Shown here one piece after another: positions 45,205 to 58,400 of a stretch of DNA of 64,000 bases. The notes beneath the pieces were generated by a model that worked only from the letters and a program-made list of their open reading frames with translations, had not been told where the DNA came from and made no database searches. The stretch lies in contig CM055107.1 of NCBI GenBank assembly GCA_029204225.1, positions 8,797,472-8,861,471 on the forward strand, written 5' to 3'. Every line of letters starts with the position of its first letter. The stretch's first letter is position 1. This DNA is from Diphasiastrum complanatum. Taxonomy: Eukaryota > Streptophyta > Lycopodiopsida > Lycopodiales > Lycopodiaceae. The translations under genes were made by a program, and so were the position numbers.

Positions 45205-45596
45205 ATGGCAAAACATGCACATGGCCTACTAACTGTGATCCTAGCATTTCTTCTGGTATCGCATCTTTCTGCCTTGGGCGCTGAAGCTGACACAGGCAAC
45301 ATCTGGTGCAGCCCCATAATACTAAAACCTGGTGATCATCGCGCTCAAAACATTAAGGTGGTTACTAATGAAATCATACATAAGACGTTACCCAAGAAAG
45401 GCCCATACAAATGTAGCTACGCTGTCAAAGGATCAAGGCGTACTGACGCGGAAACTGCCACACTCTAGATTGTACTTCCTGCCTCAATGATCTATGGAAC
45501 TTGTCATTTGCCTCTTGCGGCCACATATACAGAGCTGGGGGCCGAGGGATACTAGATGGCAAGTGCGATATACGTTTTGAGAGTTACAAGTTCTGA
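45205..45596 (+). pseudogene. Secreted Gnk2 (DUF26)-type protein, one-base frameshift
   Basis: From the ATG at 45205 (MAKHAHGLLTVILAFLLVSH) a typical signal peptide is followed by GNIWCSPIILKPGD, then YKCSYAVKG. In the original frame a stop comes at 45466. In a different frame the sequence continues with the family's cysteine signature, GNCHTLDCTSCLNDLW, then SCGHIYRAGGRGILDGKCDI and a stop at 45594-45596. The C-X-C-type cysteine cluster plus a final Cys about 30 residues later is the Gnk2-homologous pattern of ginkbilobin-like antifungal proteins. Total size (about 130 codons) equals that of a single-domain member. A one-base deletion near 45450 explains the break. A sequencing error is possible. 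An ATG at 45166 is also in frame, but 45205 gives the better signal peptide. Confidence 0.8.
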
Positions 45597-46010
45597 GCAA
45601 AGACTCAAGAGTGATCAACGCCTGAAAGTTGTGCTCAGCTGGATACAAATTGAGTAAATTGCCGTAGCAATAGCTTCCTGAGTTCACATTAAACGAATGC
45701 TGCGGTAGTCATACTTTCCTGGAAGTCAAATTTTGATTTACAGTAGGCTTTTATTACGCGCTATCGCTCAAGAGTCAATGTATTAGCTAATTAATCTGTA
45801 ATTGTAGGCTGGGTTGCCTTCAACTTCTATATATGGAACTTAGAATCAACTATAGTGAAACACATTAATGTTAAGAACGAAGGAGCATCGTTTTGAGATA
45901 GAATGTGCTTTGAACAAAATTCTATGAAAGATGTCAAAAATTTTGAGTAAAATATACATGTGAAATAAGCTTAACAAAGTTGGAAAGGATACATATGAAT
46001 AAAATGTTGG
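45597..46010. other. No gene seen
   Basis: Likely 3' flank of the Gnk2-like gene, then AT-rich sequence. Confidence 0.4.
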
Positions 46011-47158
46011 TGCATAGATGTATCTGATCTTTATAGATGACTATTTTATATTTACTTGGATCTATCTTTTATCCTTGAAAAGTTTGGTGTTTGAAACTTT
46101 TGTCAATTACAAAGCTCTTGTTGAAAATCAACTCAATACTAGGATCGAAGTTTCGAGGTGTGATAATGGACAGGAATATATTTCTTCTAGAATGAAAGAG
46201 TTTTGTAGCTTGCATGGCATAAGGTGGGAATATACTTGTCTCTACACTTCACAACAAAATGGCAAGAAGGAGAATAGGAGTCCTTGTGAATGTGCCAATT
46301 CTTTGAGACTTGATGCCTCTCTTCCTAAATTATTTTGGGTCGAAGCCATCATTTGTGCTAATTTTTTGTGCAATAGATTGTCAAGTTATGCTATTGGAAG
46401 CATAACACCATAATCGAGTGGAGTGACTAAATGTCAAAATCGTACACTTGTCTAAAGTGCAAAAAGTATGAGCTTCAAGTCGTTGAAGGTCTTCAAAATC
46501 AAGTGTATAAGATTCATAAAACTTTCTTTCGGCTCAAATAGCACCCATGGCTTGGTTTCGATGAATCAATGATTATCTATTACAACTCGACTTTTATTCT
46601 AATGTTGCTAACGTGAATGTCTATATTAAGTATGATGGTCCAAACTACATAATTATTGCTCTTTATGTTGATGACTATGTGCTCTTAAGCGACTTCACTG
46701 CTCATAAGTACCAAGTTGAATCTACTCACAAAATTTGACTTGACAAATTTCGTACTAGTACACTATTCAATTGGCATCTAAATCCTTCATGATAGAGCCA
46801 TGAAGACAAATTTTCTAATTCAACATAAGTATCTATAGCACATTATGGAAAAATTTGGAATGCATGAATCAAAGTCGATTGATTGACCAATGGAACCAAG
46901 ACTTAAACTCAACAAGGATTTTGTGCCCTTCGATGCCTATGCAATTTCAGACATGAAGAATTATCCATACCACTCACTTATGGGCTCGTTGATATATGCA
47001 ACATTGTGCACTGGACCTGATCTGCCGTATGCAATAAGCACACTCTCAATTCATGTCAAATCCTAGACTCCAGCATTGGAGGGCACTCAAAAGAGTGATG
47101 ACGTATATTTAATTGAACAAGAACCAAGGTCTTCTTTATTCTGGTAATGGTGTTGCTT

Positions 47159-47172
47159 CATTGTCCTTATTC
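47159..47172. repeat. 14-bp target duplication of SINE, left copy
   Basis: CATTGTCCTTATTC, repeated exactly at 47256-47269. Confidence 0.93.
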
Positions 47173-47255
47173 CAAGGGAGTTGGCTCAATTGGTTAGCTT
47201 GACATCCAAAGTTTCTTTGGTCTCAAGTTCGAGCCTTCCCTTGGAAACCAAGAAG
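47173..47255 (+). mobile_element. Mini-SINE / tRNA-derived retroinsertion (83 bp)
   Basis: Between the 14-bp direct repeats is a tRNA-like sequence: A-box TGGCTCAATTGG, a stem-loop with CCAAAGTTTCTTTGG in the anticodon-arm position, B-box AGTTCGAGCC, and acceptor-like ends AAGGGAG / CTTCCCTT. The 3' end is GGAAACCAAGAAG. Size and exact duplications mark an RNA-templated insertion by a LINE-type machinery. A tRNA identity cannot be assigned, and it is not a functional tRNA gene (no clean cloverleaf). Confidence 0.8.
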
Positions 47256-47345
47256 CATTGTCCTTATTCAATTATTTTGGTTCAAATTGAGGAGAAGACT
47301 TAGATACTAGGAATTCAACTTCTAGTTACTACTACTATCTATCTT

Positions 47346-49495
47346 CTACACTCATTTCATGGAACAACATGAAGTAGAAGTCGGTTACAATGTCCTCGAT
47401 TGATGACATCATTTACAAATCATCCAAAAGTTTACATTTATTTTCATTGCAAAAATTCATGTTATGGTTACCACTACTTCGCACGTGTGAAACTTTTTTT
47501 GATCATTTAACACTTGTTTTAAAATATTTTTGCTTGCTAATCTACATTGTATCAATAATTTCCAATATTGATGAAGTTGAATGTAGAAATGGATCCAATC
47601 CCACTTGTGGATTGATTTGATCCAATTAAAATCTAAAAGCTTCAATTTTTCACAAAAACCTCGTGAATTTTACAAGAACATGGTCTTGCTATTTGTTCTT
47701 TCTTGCATTTTACTCATGAGAAATGAGAAGTACTTCCTACAAGAGAAATTCATGGAAGATCATACTTTCCTACTAAACCTTATTGATAAGTTAGACTAGA
47801 TGACAGTTTTCAATTGCTCACGATTGAGGATAACATTAATGAAAGATGATGGGTAATTTAGAGACTTGCACTAAGCTGAAGGTTCAAATGACAATTGGGG
47901 TTAAGGGATAACATATTCACACATTTGCTCCTTTGGTAAAGCTACCCTTCTCTAAGAGACTGCGCAAGGCAGATTGCCAATTCACATGAGCATTGAGGAC
48001 TAGCTACAACATTACATATTCACAACAATCACAAGTAAAGCAAGATTTTTAAGAGACCATTATGCAAGATGAGATCTAGTCACAAAATGGAAAAGAACTT
48101 GATGTGATGCAAAATCTTGACAACAACAAGCTAGGGAAAGAATATTTGGTCCCTATAATGGAAGCCATCTTCTATTTGCTTGGATTATGATCATACAATT
48201 TGCATTGGTAAAAAAAATTCATTGATCACTCACACTATGTAATCAAGGTGAGTGGACTCAACATGAATCAAATTTGTTATCTCATCAACCGAAACTAACA
48301 AATCTTGAGTTCTTTCATGTCATGGCAGCCAACACTTCAACACCAATAGATTAAGCTTCTGATAGTTGCATTTGTGTAAACTGGCCAACAAAGCATAATC
48401 TTTTGTTCTAAAAATGTTGAATGCTGTAAATATGGGATGTGATACTTTGCGCTTATCAATGAAACAATGAAGAACCATTTCCACTAATCCTTATTATGAT
48501 CAGAAGAATATATTGCTAGTATCATCAATGTCCAGAAGAATATATTGTTAGTATCATCAATGTCCACTTCGGCACTTTTGTGTTGGAACCACTATCTCAA
48601 TGAATGACCACAATACCAGACCTCCCACTAAAATCACACTAGTTTACATGCAAAACAACTAGTTCACAGAAACAAAGGAAACGGCATAAATAATGGATTC
48701 CAAAATCAGCACTAAACAGATATAAAAAACTTATATCATTGATGTCAATAGTCTATGTACCTTTGACATAATAAACTTTGCTCCTAATCAGTGGTGGTCA
48801 AGAAACAAGTCCAAACCTCACTTCAACAGAAACATTGATATACTTTCAATCTTTCCAAACCATGGCTTGATAAAGAATTCAGCAAAAATTCTAATGAATT
48901 CATTGTGTGAAACTGGTTTACTTTGGTTGTCATCAGCTGTTGTTTAAGTCGTGAACACAAAATAGATATTAGCCATCCAACCGTCAACAAATCCTAGAAA
49001 CACTTGTACCTTTTCTCTTGTGCATTTACCTCTACAATTAAACATCCAATTTGTGGGAGGATTAACATCTTACAGGATTAACATCTTACAGCCTATTTCT
49101 GTTTGCCTTGGAAGTATTGAATGTGAGCCTTTTACTAAACTCACTTTCATCAGAAAGTACTTTGGTTCCATTATCCATATGTGATCTCCCTACACTAATA
49201 TATAAACATCATACAATCAACTAAAGAATTGTGTCATATGGAAGTTCCCCTCTGAGATGGAGGAGCCCATCCCGTTTTACCATAAAATAGTTATCAAAAT
49301 TCTCCTCTCCCACAAACAGGTCATTCTACAAGAATGTATGGAAAAGACTGGAGGTTAGTAAAGATGAGGCATGGGTGGTCCCGCTCAATGATGAAATTCC
49401 GACAAAATATTTTACATAACTCAGCTCTGCAAGATACGATGTTTTGATTTGATCTGCCATAGATGAAGATTATTGGCAAATAAAATTGTGTAAAG
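47346..49495. other. No gene seen; small tandem duplications
   Basis: AT-rich sequence with stops in all frames. A 32-bp tandem duplication (AGAAGAATATATTG...) lies at about 48500-48565, and a 16-bp one (ATTAACATCTTACAG) at about 49062-49094. Possibly copia debris. Confidence 0.4.
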
Positions 49496-52400
49496 TCAAT
49501 TACTTGGCCTTGAATCTTGAACAAAAACAGTAGTACCTTTGTTGCCCAAGGCAGATGCAGCAGATTCAACATGCTGCAGTAAGAAATCATATAGTTTTCG
49601 TTTCAGTCGATTTAAAGTTTCTGGCAGCTCAGAATCTTGCGACTGAATTTTTCCAGAACTTACACGATCAAGCCAGTCATTCACCCTTTTTAACTGTGAT
49701 AGCATGAATGCAAGCTGACCATTATCCAACTGCATACCATCCTTTAAAGGTGAGCCATTTGTAATATTTTCATTTGTGTTAGTTGTCTGGAACCCACAGT
49801 CTAAAGCTTCTTCCATAAATTTCAGGAACCAATTCTGTGCATCAGCTTGTATCTCTTTTGCAAGGTCAGCAATTTCTCTAAGCCCACTGCCTTTGATCCA
49901 TTCTGGAGTTATTCCAGATCTCTTTCCTGAGGAACACTCTCGATTTGCGCCCTTATTAGATGCCTTCACATGTGACGTTTTCACAGATAACACTCTCCTA
50001 CTCGCAGATGTTGAAACCTTCAATGGCGATGCTGGTCTTGAATCTCCTGCTTCTCCATTGTTCCGCCTTTTTTCAGTTCCTATTTGGGGGACTGAGGATA
50101 AAGCTGGTCTTCCTTGGGTATTCTGTGCTGAACCTGAGTGAGGACTTTGAGTAGAATTTCTCTTGGACATGACTGAATGTGTAGGTGGTGAGCTGGAAGA
50201 TCTGAGAAGACATGCTTGTAGACTCCAGCAGTTTTCAAGGACAAGCATTGGAGAGCTTTGGCTGCCATCTGCTTTTGAAACTTTTTTGTTGGAACCAGCT
50301 TTTGCATTTGACTGGGATTTTTGCTTGCTTAGTACCGAAAAGGATGCCAAGTCGGTTGCTAATGCTGTATTAACCCATAGCGCTGCAACTTGCGCTTTGT
50401 AATTAGATATGCTCCGACTATCAGTATTATAATCAATTTCAGTGGCCATAGAGTCATCATCTGCGTGGACATTTGCATTATCATCTGAATTTCTTACTTG
50501 GTTTCTGCTAGTAGCTAGTGCATCTGCAACTGTCATGGCATTTACAAGGGCTTCATGAAGACTCAGAAAGTCTTCTACGGTGGGTTGAGGAAGTTCCGCC
50601 TTTGCTGCCGAACAGAGCTCCGCATACATGCTAAACGAAGATTCACAAATTACAGCAACATAAGCAACAGTGACTATTCCAGAACAGACTACACATGTTT
50701 CGACTGAAGAGCATTGGCAGAAGAATAAACTAAGTTGTCCAATTCAAAATAAATGCTCAAAAAGGATGGAAGCACATTTCAATTGATAAATTGGCTTCCC
50801 AAATCACCCTGCTTTAGCTACTAGGCTAAAAATCTGACTTTGACGAGTCTGGCTAAAGATCAGATTACTTAGTGATAAAGTTTGTCTAGATGTCACTTCT
50901 GCATAGACAAACTGTGATTTTGATTACACCTCAACTTTAAGCACAAAATCAATGGAAGACAGTAGAGAAAAGATCTTAAACATTCACATAAAACTTGGTC
51001 AAAATATACTGAAGAATCATACAGAAACCTACTAGTAACGGTCAAGTATCGTTCTGAAGAAAACTTTCTAAGGTTGAGCTTGACTTTGGGCCTGACTTCC
51101 TTAATGCTCAAGTGCAGTGGGGATTGCTTGTAACCCACAGACAAATTTTGAGCATTGGTGATCCAGTAACCTATATTGAGCTTAAATTATGCTAAAAAAT
51201 TGTCAAGTTAATTGCTTTGCATGGTATCAGACCATCAGTTTTGCTTTCAATATAACAATTCATAAGATCAAAAGATAGGTAAACCACTTTGCACGTATAA
51301 AACAAATGTTCTATAACACACAAAAAATACTGAATCCAAAATCTAATGTCCATCCTATAGAGCTACTTTGGGAGGAAAGTTGTGAACTATAAAACCAGCT
51401 TCCCAATGATCTGTTATGCAGATAGGAGATAAAGTTTGTCAACTCATTGACCAATTTATCCAACAATGACCCATAATTGATCCAAATAATTATAGATCTC
51501 CAAACGGTTCACCTAATTAATTAATTAATTAATTTCCTACGTTTCCCCCCCAAAACCCCCTGCAGCTCGTTTTAGACCCTCATTTCTCATTTTTTGCAGG
51601 TGGAGGTTTCTGAGAGTGGGTTGAGGTTTCTGAGAGAGTGTTGCTCAGATTGGTGAGAGAGAAGAGGGCAGGGTAGAGAGAGACTGTAGTGGCCACTGTA
51701 GAGAGAGGAAATTAGGGTTTAGTTGTAGGGTTGTTTTTTTTGCTAAAAATCAGTTTTTTTGATATTCCCTCATGCAAATAGGTCTATTTTTAGGGTTTAG
51801 GCATTTAAGATCATGAAGAGTTTGGGACAGCCTAGAGAGAGACTGTACCAGCTCATCTAGAGAGAGAAGGATAGGGTTTATGGGTTAGGGTCTTTTTTGG
51901 AGCCAAAAATCAGGTTTTTTGCATTTGTCTTGTCTTGCACTTCTTCCGTACTCCTTGTTTCCTTAACACACCATGCCTCCTGGAGATATGCCTGAGCTCC
52001 AAGGTGAGGTGGACCAAGACCTCGAGTTCGTTAGGTCTGACGTTCGATCTGAGACGCATGGATGGTCCTGTAGGTTTTGTCATGCTCGTTTTGTCAGCAC
52101 CCTCACTAGGCTGAAAGGCCATCTCCTTGGTGCTATCAAGGGTGATGGCCAGCGCTTAGGCTCCCACCCTTGCCCACACATGCCTGCTTTGGAGCGTTGT
52201 AGGCTCATTGACATATATGGAGCTCGATTGACGCAGGCCGGTATGTCACTAGATCCTGATGTATATGCAGTGATGTCATCCACCCCACGGGATCCACTAG
52301 CTCCTCGTCCACCACCACCACGTCCTCCCCCACCTCCTGTTGCTGCTCTGCTCCTCCCCCTCAACCTGATGCACATCCACCACTCGTTCCTCAGCCCACC

Positions 52401-55400
52401 GCACCACATCCTACCGCACCACCACAGCCCACTGCACCACATCCCGCCCCTCCTCCTGCTACATCTATTCCAGTCGGTGCATTTCCACAGCGTCCTCCTG
52501 CAGTCACTCAGATGACTCGCCCAATGCAGACATTTCGTTTTCTTCGCTCTGAGTCGGCAGATGGTCTCTCACAGGACACCCAGGACATACCATCCACTTT
52601 CCCTACACATCAGGATGATTTGGACTCCGATGATGAGGACGGTGATGGTAGACAGCATGGTTCTTATGGAGCTTCTTCGCCACCTTCTCTGCAGCCCCAA
52701 CATCCCCCGCAGCCGCAGCATCCCCCTCAGATACCTCAGGCCCAGATTCCCCCCCAGCCTCGGCACCCCCCTGCCACTGACATACCTCCTCTTGCTCCTT
52801 GTAGGGGTGCTTATCGCACTAGGGCATCTTCCAGCAGATCGTCTCGCAACTCCCAATATAGACAGCAGTCCATGGGGGAGTCTTTCCAGACCCATCTTGA
52901 GGCTGAGGCCCAGCAGGCTGTGGCAAACATGATCTATGAGCTGAACTTACCATTTGCCATTGCTGACACGGAGCCATTCAAGAGGGCTATAGTTGCAGTT
53001 GCTGCTGCAGGTCCACGCTTCCAGCCACCCGTGGCTGAGGCTATCCGTACCACCTACCTTACGTCCAGGGTGGAGGATCTCACCACACAGATGATGCCTC
53101 TTAGGAAGGCCTGGGAGAGTTATGGGTGCTCGATCATGTCTGATGGCTGGAGTGACACCCGCCGTCGGCCAGTGATCAACATACTGATGTCCTGCTGCAT
53201 GGGCACTATGTTCTATCGGGCCGTTGATGCCAGTAGAGGTGGTGGGGTTATTGACGGACAGTTTATGTTCAATATCATCAGTGAGGTTATCGAGGAGGTT
53301 GGCCCTGCCAACATAGTGCAGGTTGTCACCAACAATGCAAGTAATTGCGTGAACATGTCTCACTTGCTACAGCAGCAATACCCTGCTATTGTATGGACCC
53401 GTTATGCTGCACATAGCATTGATCTTATACTAGGGGATATTGGCCGCTTGCCCTGGGTTCGCACGATAGCTGACATGGCACTTGTCGTGGTGACATTTAT
53501 CACCCGGAAGAGGCGTGCCCTCGCCCTATTCCGCACCTTCAGTTCACTTGATTTGAAAAAACCAACTCCCACACGTTTTGCATTCGACATGGCTGTCATG
53601 CATAGGCTTATTAGAGTCAGACATCAACTCAGAAACATGGCCACTAGTGCTGCATTTAGGGAGCTGTCTTTCTCTAGTAGGCCTGATGATTTGAGATTTT
53701 TGAGGATTGTGTTTGACGATGATTTTTGACGTCAGGCTAAGAGCATTACATCTGTGATGAGTCCGTTCTACCATGTTCTGAGGTTAGTTGATAGCGAGGG
53801 CAGCACTATGGGCCTTATCTACGAGTTCATGGACACGATTGGACAGCTGCTGAAGCAGCATTTTTTCTCTGAGGACAAATATGGAATTTGATGGTCATTT
53901 CAGTCATTTGTTGTTTTGGAATCTGTCTATTGTAATTGAAATAGGTTTGCTATCATCTTTGCATCTTCGGATTTATTCGTTGACATGTCATTAACTATGT
54001 GGAACAGGATGGTGGTGTTGCGGGACATCTGGGAGCGCAGGTGGAATTGGTTCCATAGGCTGATTCACTTTGTTGCCCACCTATTGCATCCCATGTGGCT
54101 ATCTGAGCGGCAGGCAGCAGACTCCAAGCTAGGCTTGGATTGGTTGAGATATCTAGATGGAGTCGTCAGACACTTCACTGACATAGATGTTGTTGAGACA
54201 CAGTACATTGCCTTCAAGAGGCAGGTAGGTGTGTTTGGCCACCACGCGGCGCTGAATCCCAGCAAACGGGAGAGAGCGGTGACTTGGTGGAACCTCTATG
54301 GTTCTGCATGCCGAACTCTACAAAAGCTGGCCTTGCGAGTGCTATTACAGGTATTCCTTTACCCAACAAATTCTATGAGATTAAAGATGGGTGTTAAATG
54401 GATGGAATTAACTAATGCTCTTTTTTGAGTTTTATGATTGTCAATAGGATTGTTCCTCCAGTGTACGCGAGCGCAACTAGAGCACATTTTCTTTGATCCA
54501 CACGAAGAGGCGTAATCGCCTTTCTATTGCACAGATGACACGGCTGGTTTTTTGCAACACCAATGCAAGGTTGAGTGACAGACTTGCATCTATCGTGGAC
54601 CCTCTAGAGGTGTTGCCCTCAGAGTGTTTACTAGGCGATGATAATCCAGCTGATTCCACCACGCCCATGCCGAGGGCTGATGTTGCGGCTGACATTGCAG
54701 CAGAGACAGAGAGAGAGTTGTTGCGGGTTAGACGGTTATTGATGGACGGAGTGGGTCACGATCAAGATACAGGTGCTGGCCAGGGGACAGGTATGGGCAT
54801 GGGTGCTGATGAGGAGGATGAGGATGATGATGATGATTTGGGTATTCTTGCTCCAGGATTGGAGACCATGGCTGAGGCAGAGCTTGATGCGGAGCTTGAG
54901 GCAGAGTTTGAGGCAGAGTATGAGGCAGACATAGGCTATGGCCTGGAGCATGATCGATTACAGAGGATGATGGCAGGGATGTATGAGCCACCTCTACCAG
55001 AGCAGGATGTGTACCGACCTGATCCACTACCAGAGGATATACAGCATGAGAGAGAGACAGTGGATGCAGCACATGTTGGGGATGCTGACCATATGGCACA
55101 GGACGCTTTTGCAAGGGATACAGCAGAGGGTGGAGATGCATGTGCCACAGTGGGAGGGATTGATGGTGTGCAGGATTCACAAGCCCCTGCAGATGTTCAT
55201 GTAGATGATGATGCAGATCGGACCCGCCGTGTTCGCCAGAGGACCATGTCAGACCTCCTTCGGTATGGAGATGACGAGGATGCCATTGATGATATAGGGT
55301 GGCTCCACCACATGCATGTACTCAACCACATCCAGCACCATCAGCTACTGGTTCACATACAGCTGCCACTCGTACGGCTCTTACTCATGCAGCTCCCATG

Positions 55401-58400
55401 CATACAGCACCGACACATACATCCAGTTATACAGTTGCCCCCCACATACCACCATCTGAACCTGCACGTCGCCTCCCAGGGCCACCTCGTCATGTTACAG
55501 CCTCGGCCTCATCTTACAGCAGCTGCACCACGGCCTACTCCTGCCATGCCAGAGGCTTCCACTCATAGACCCCTTCTCCCAGCAGGTTACTATCCACGAT
55601 GAGTTGTCCTTCACCAGCCTGCAGTACAGCCGAATTCATACACGCCGCCTACATTCAGGGTGCCTGCATCTCGTGCCACACCCATTCCTGCATCAGCGGC
55701 ACCTCCTACTGCATCTGCTTCCACAGCACCAGCTCGTAGGTGTCCAGGAAGGCCTCCAGGATCTGGCAAGGGATCTTCTCAGAGAGGCAGAGGTCCTAGT
55801 CAGACAGTGGCACGTAGACAGAGAGGGAGGCCGCATGGCTCTGGCAGAGGTGCATCTCGCATCACTTTGTCAGGGACACAAACTGAGGGAGGGGTTTTAC
55901 ATGACCTCAGTCAGGGTGCGACAGAGGAGGATGAGTTGGATGATTTTGATGATTCGGATGCCACACAGCCATTTTGAGGACATGTCATGTACATTGTCAT
56001 CTAGTTCATTGTTGTTCCATTCACACTGTTTTATTTTGAGGTCAGACCCCAGCCGTATGTGGCGGGCTCTATATGACGAGATTATATACAGAGCTCACTT
56101 GTTTTTGTAGATGGATGGCCAGTTGATGTGCATTGTGTACTTATGAAATGGTTTACAGTCCTCCCCCTCTCTCTGTGTCCCTCTCTCTCTTATCAATCCC
56201 AATAAATTTTTCAACTTTTTTGGCCTTTTTGGCCATTAATTAGTTTAGAAAAAAAATGCCAAATTTTTTTCAGAAAAAAGCAGATTTGTAAAGAGACAAA
56301 TCTGTTTTTTCTGAAAAAAATTTGGCATTTTTTAAGGATTTTTTTGGGCTATTTTTTGGGGGGAGACCAAAAAAAAAATTCATTAATTCTACCACGGTTC
56401 ACACGGTTCTGCTCTAAAAAAAATTATGAACCGTAAGGTTCTGAGAACCGTACTGAACCGTTAACGGTTCATTGATTCTATGATATTACCAATCATAGAT
56501 TGATATTATACCTTTATGTCGCATTCCTTGTCCATATGTTTGGCACTAGACCAACATTGTGGATGCAACACAGTTCTTTGTGATGATGCATTCTTTTGAT
56601 TCTCTTGGTCCATTCAAATTGTTGTGTGATCCATGGTTAGCAAACATAATCATGTTCTTACAATCATTACTTTAGCATATAATGTTGGTGGCTTTTACAC
56701 TATATGAAATCAATGTTAGTTTGCTCTTGTTTTGTTGCTTCGACATACGTATTTATAAGACATCTTCCATAGACATCTTTTAACGTCTTCAATTCTTGTT
56801 ACAATTCTTGTTCTCCAAAATTAACGTCTTCTTTATATCAATGACAAGGACCATGTCTACATGAGGAGGGAGACCTACATGGCTGTTATGGGCCCTACAT
56901 TGAAAATGAAGCCAACGCATCAACTATTATTATTTGTCAAGAGTTCAAGTCATTAGACCTCTTGGAGATCACTTGGGTTGTATCAATAGTGAGTCATGAT
57001 TTAAGATAAGCTTCCTCAACCTCATCAAGCTCCTAGTCCTAAACCACTGGACCTCTCAACCAGCTATTGATAGGCATGCTACCACCTCGTTTGGCAGAAT
57101 GATTGCTTGGAGTCATCTTATTTTAGATTGACTAAGCTCTAGTTCAAACTTCAGCACCAAGGTCAACAAAACTTGGCTGGCTTTTAACATCAAGTCACCT
57201 TGTTATCATCATTTTAATTGAAGAACGAGTTTTGCGTATCATTGTCTATTTCATGCTCTGAGTGTTGTTTTGCTTGTAATTTCTTGATCGATTGCCCAAT
57301 TGATGACGAGGCATTACATTACCCTAATGCTAGAGGTTCAGTAGCACACAATACAAGTACGTATATGGCATTTTGAATGTGTTTTGTTACCTGTAAGTAC
57401 TTTTTTTTTGCAAAAGCAGGTTATGGACAATTCTTTCCTTTCTTTTTGTTGATTCCTGATTTCCTATGAATCCCGACCGAAAATCTACCTAAGGATTGCT
57501 ATAACATAGCTAGAACCCCAAATGGATTCCAGCTAAACCCACATTTCTATCTGCAAATCCCTAAATCCTAGGTATAGATATTTTTTTTGATCCACTAAAT
57601 TTATCTACATATTTAGCTACCTACAAGTCCAACTATCTTAGCCTGCATGTCTATCTACAATTAGGACAGCATTTTTTTCTTTGCAAATATTCAACACATT
57701 GATCAAGATACACGATTATCCTATTTCATTTTGCAAATACTGAATACCTAAATGATTGTCCTAATTGGGAAATATAGAGGATCAACAAGCTAATCAAGTT
57801 TTTTGTGCCCTAAAATGTGTTTTAAATTTTTACTTTGTTTCAGGTATGCTAGAGTGCTAGCCAAAATCATAGGGTCTACCTACAAATGAAAATTAGTATC
57901 TTCTAAACCCATGGCCCAACGTATTATCTATTCTATATCTAGCCAATAATTGTTGGTAGTAGGTCTCAAGACTCAAACCTAACCCTACTCAAGAGCACCA
58001 ACTTATAAAAAGCCTTGATGTGCCCATTTGTGACAGATGATAATTAGTATTAAACTGATTGGAAAAATGAAATGACAGCATGATTTTACCTGACATGTAC
58101 TAGTTTAAAGAAATTACAATACACTTTGGTATTATTTGATTGGTGTTAATTGGATATCATATTGTTAAGGTCCTCCAATGAAATAATCAGCATAGTGGCA
58201 TTCTCTTGCAAGTATATTAGCATATCTTTTGTTATACTATTCATAATTAATTCTATACTTATTGCAAAGTATACCCTATGAAATTATGTAAACATATTCC
58301 AATCTTATGTCTAGGGGCAAGTAGGTTCTTAATTATTTACAAGAGGCCCTTTCTCTAATGTAACAGCTTTTGTAATCAAAGACTCATTTTGTCACCTCAA

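Larger units (their letters stand above)
46011..47345 (+). pseudogene. Ty1/copia integrase-RT relic
   Basis: Integrase core 46018-46413: IFIDDYFIFTWIYLL, then SRCDNGQEYISSRMKEF (second Asp) and SQQNGKKENRSPCE, where Glu follows after Lys; then LPKLFWVEAIICANF. Stops and frame changes follow. RT motifs: YIIIALYVDDYVLLS (YVDD box) near 46655, HLIQHKYL-type segment, MEKFGMHESKSID and YHSLMGSLIYATLCTGPDLP near 46975. The relic is interrupted by a small SINE at 47173-47255. Confidence 0.88.

Noticed and set aside
47173..47255. Functional tRNA gene
   Set aside because: A and B boxes are present, but no clean cloverleaf forms, and the exact flanking duplications show a retroinsertion.
49776..50402. 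Plus-strand frames opposite exon 4 of the DUF936 gene
   Set aside because: Shadows of a well-supported exon on the other strand.
51218..51240. Primer binding site (TGGTATCAGACC)
   Set aside because: Only the first 10 bases match, no LTR end precedes it, and it lies in intron sequence without retrotransposon features.
52080..53363. Minus-strand frames in the hAT region
   Set aside because: Antisense shadows of the transposase gene; no family features.
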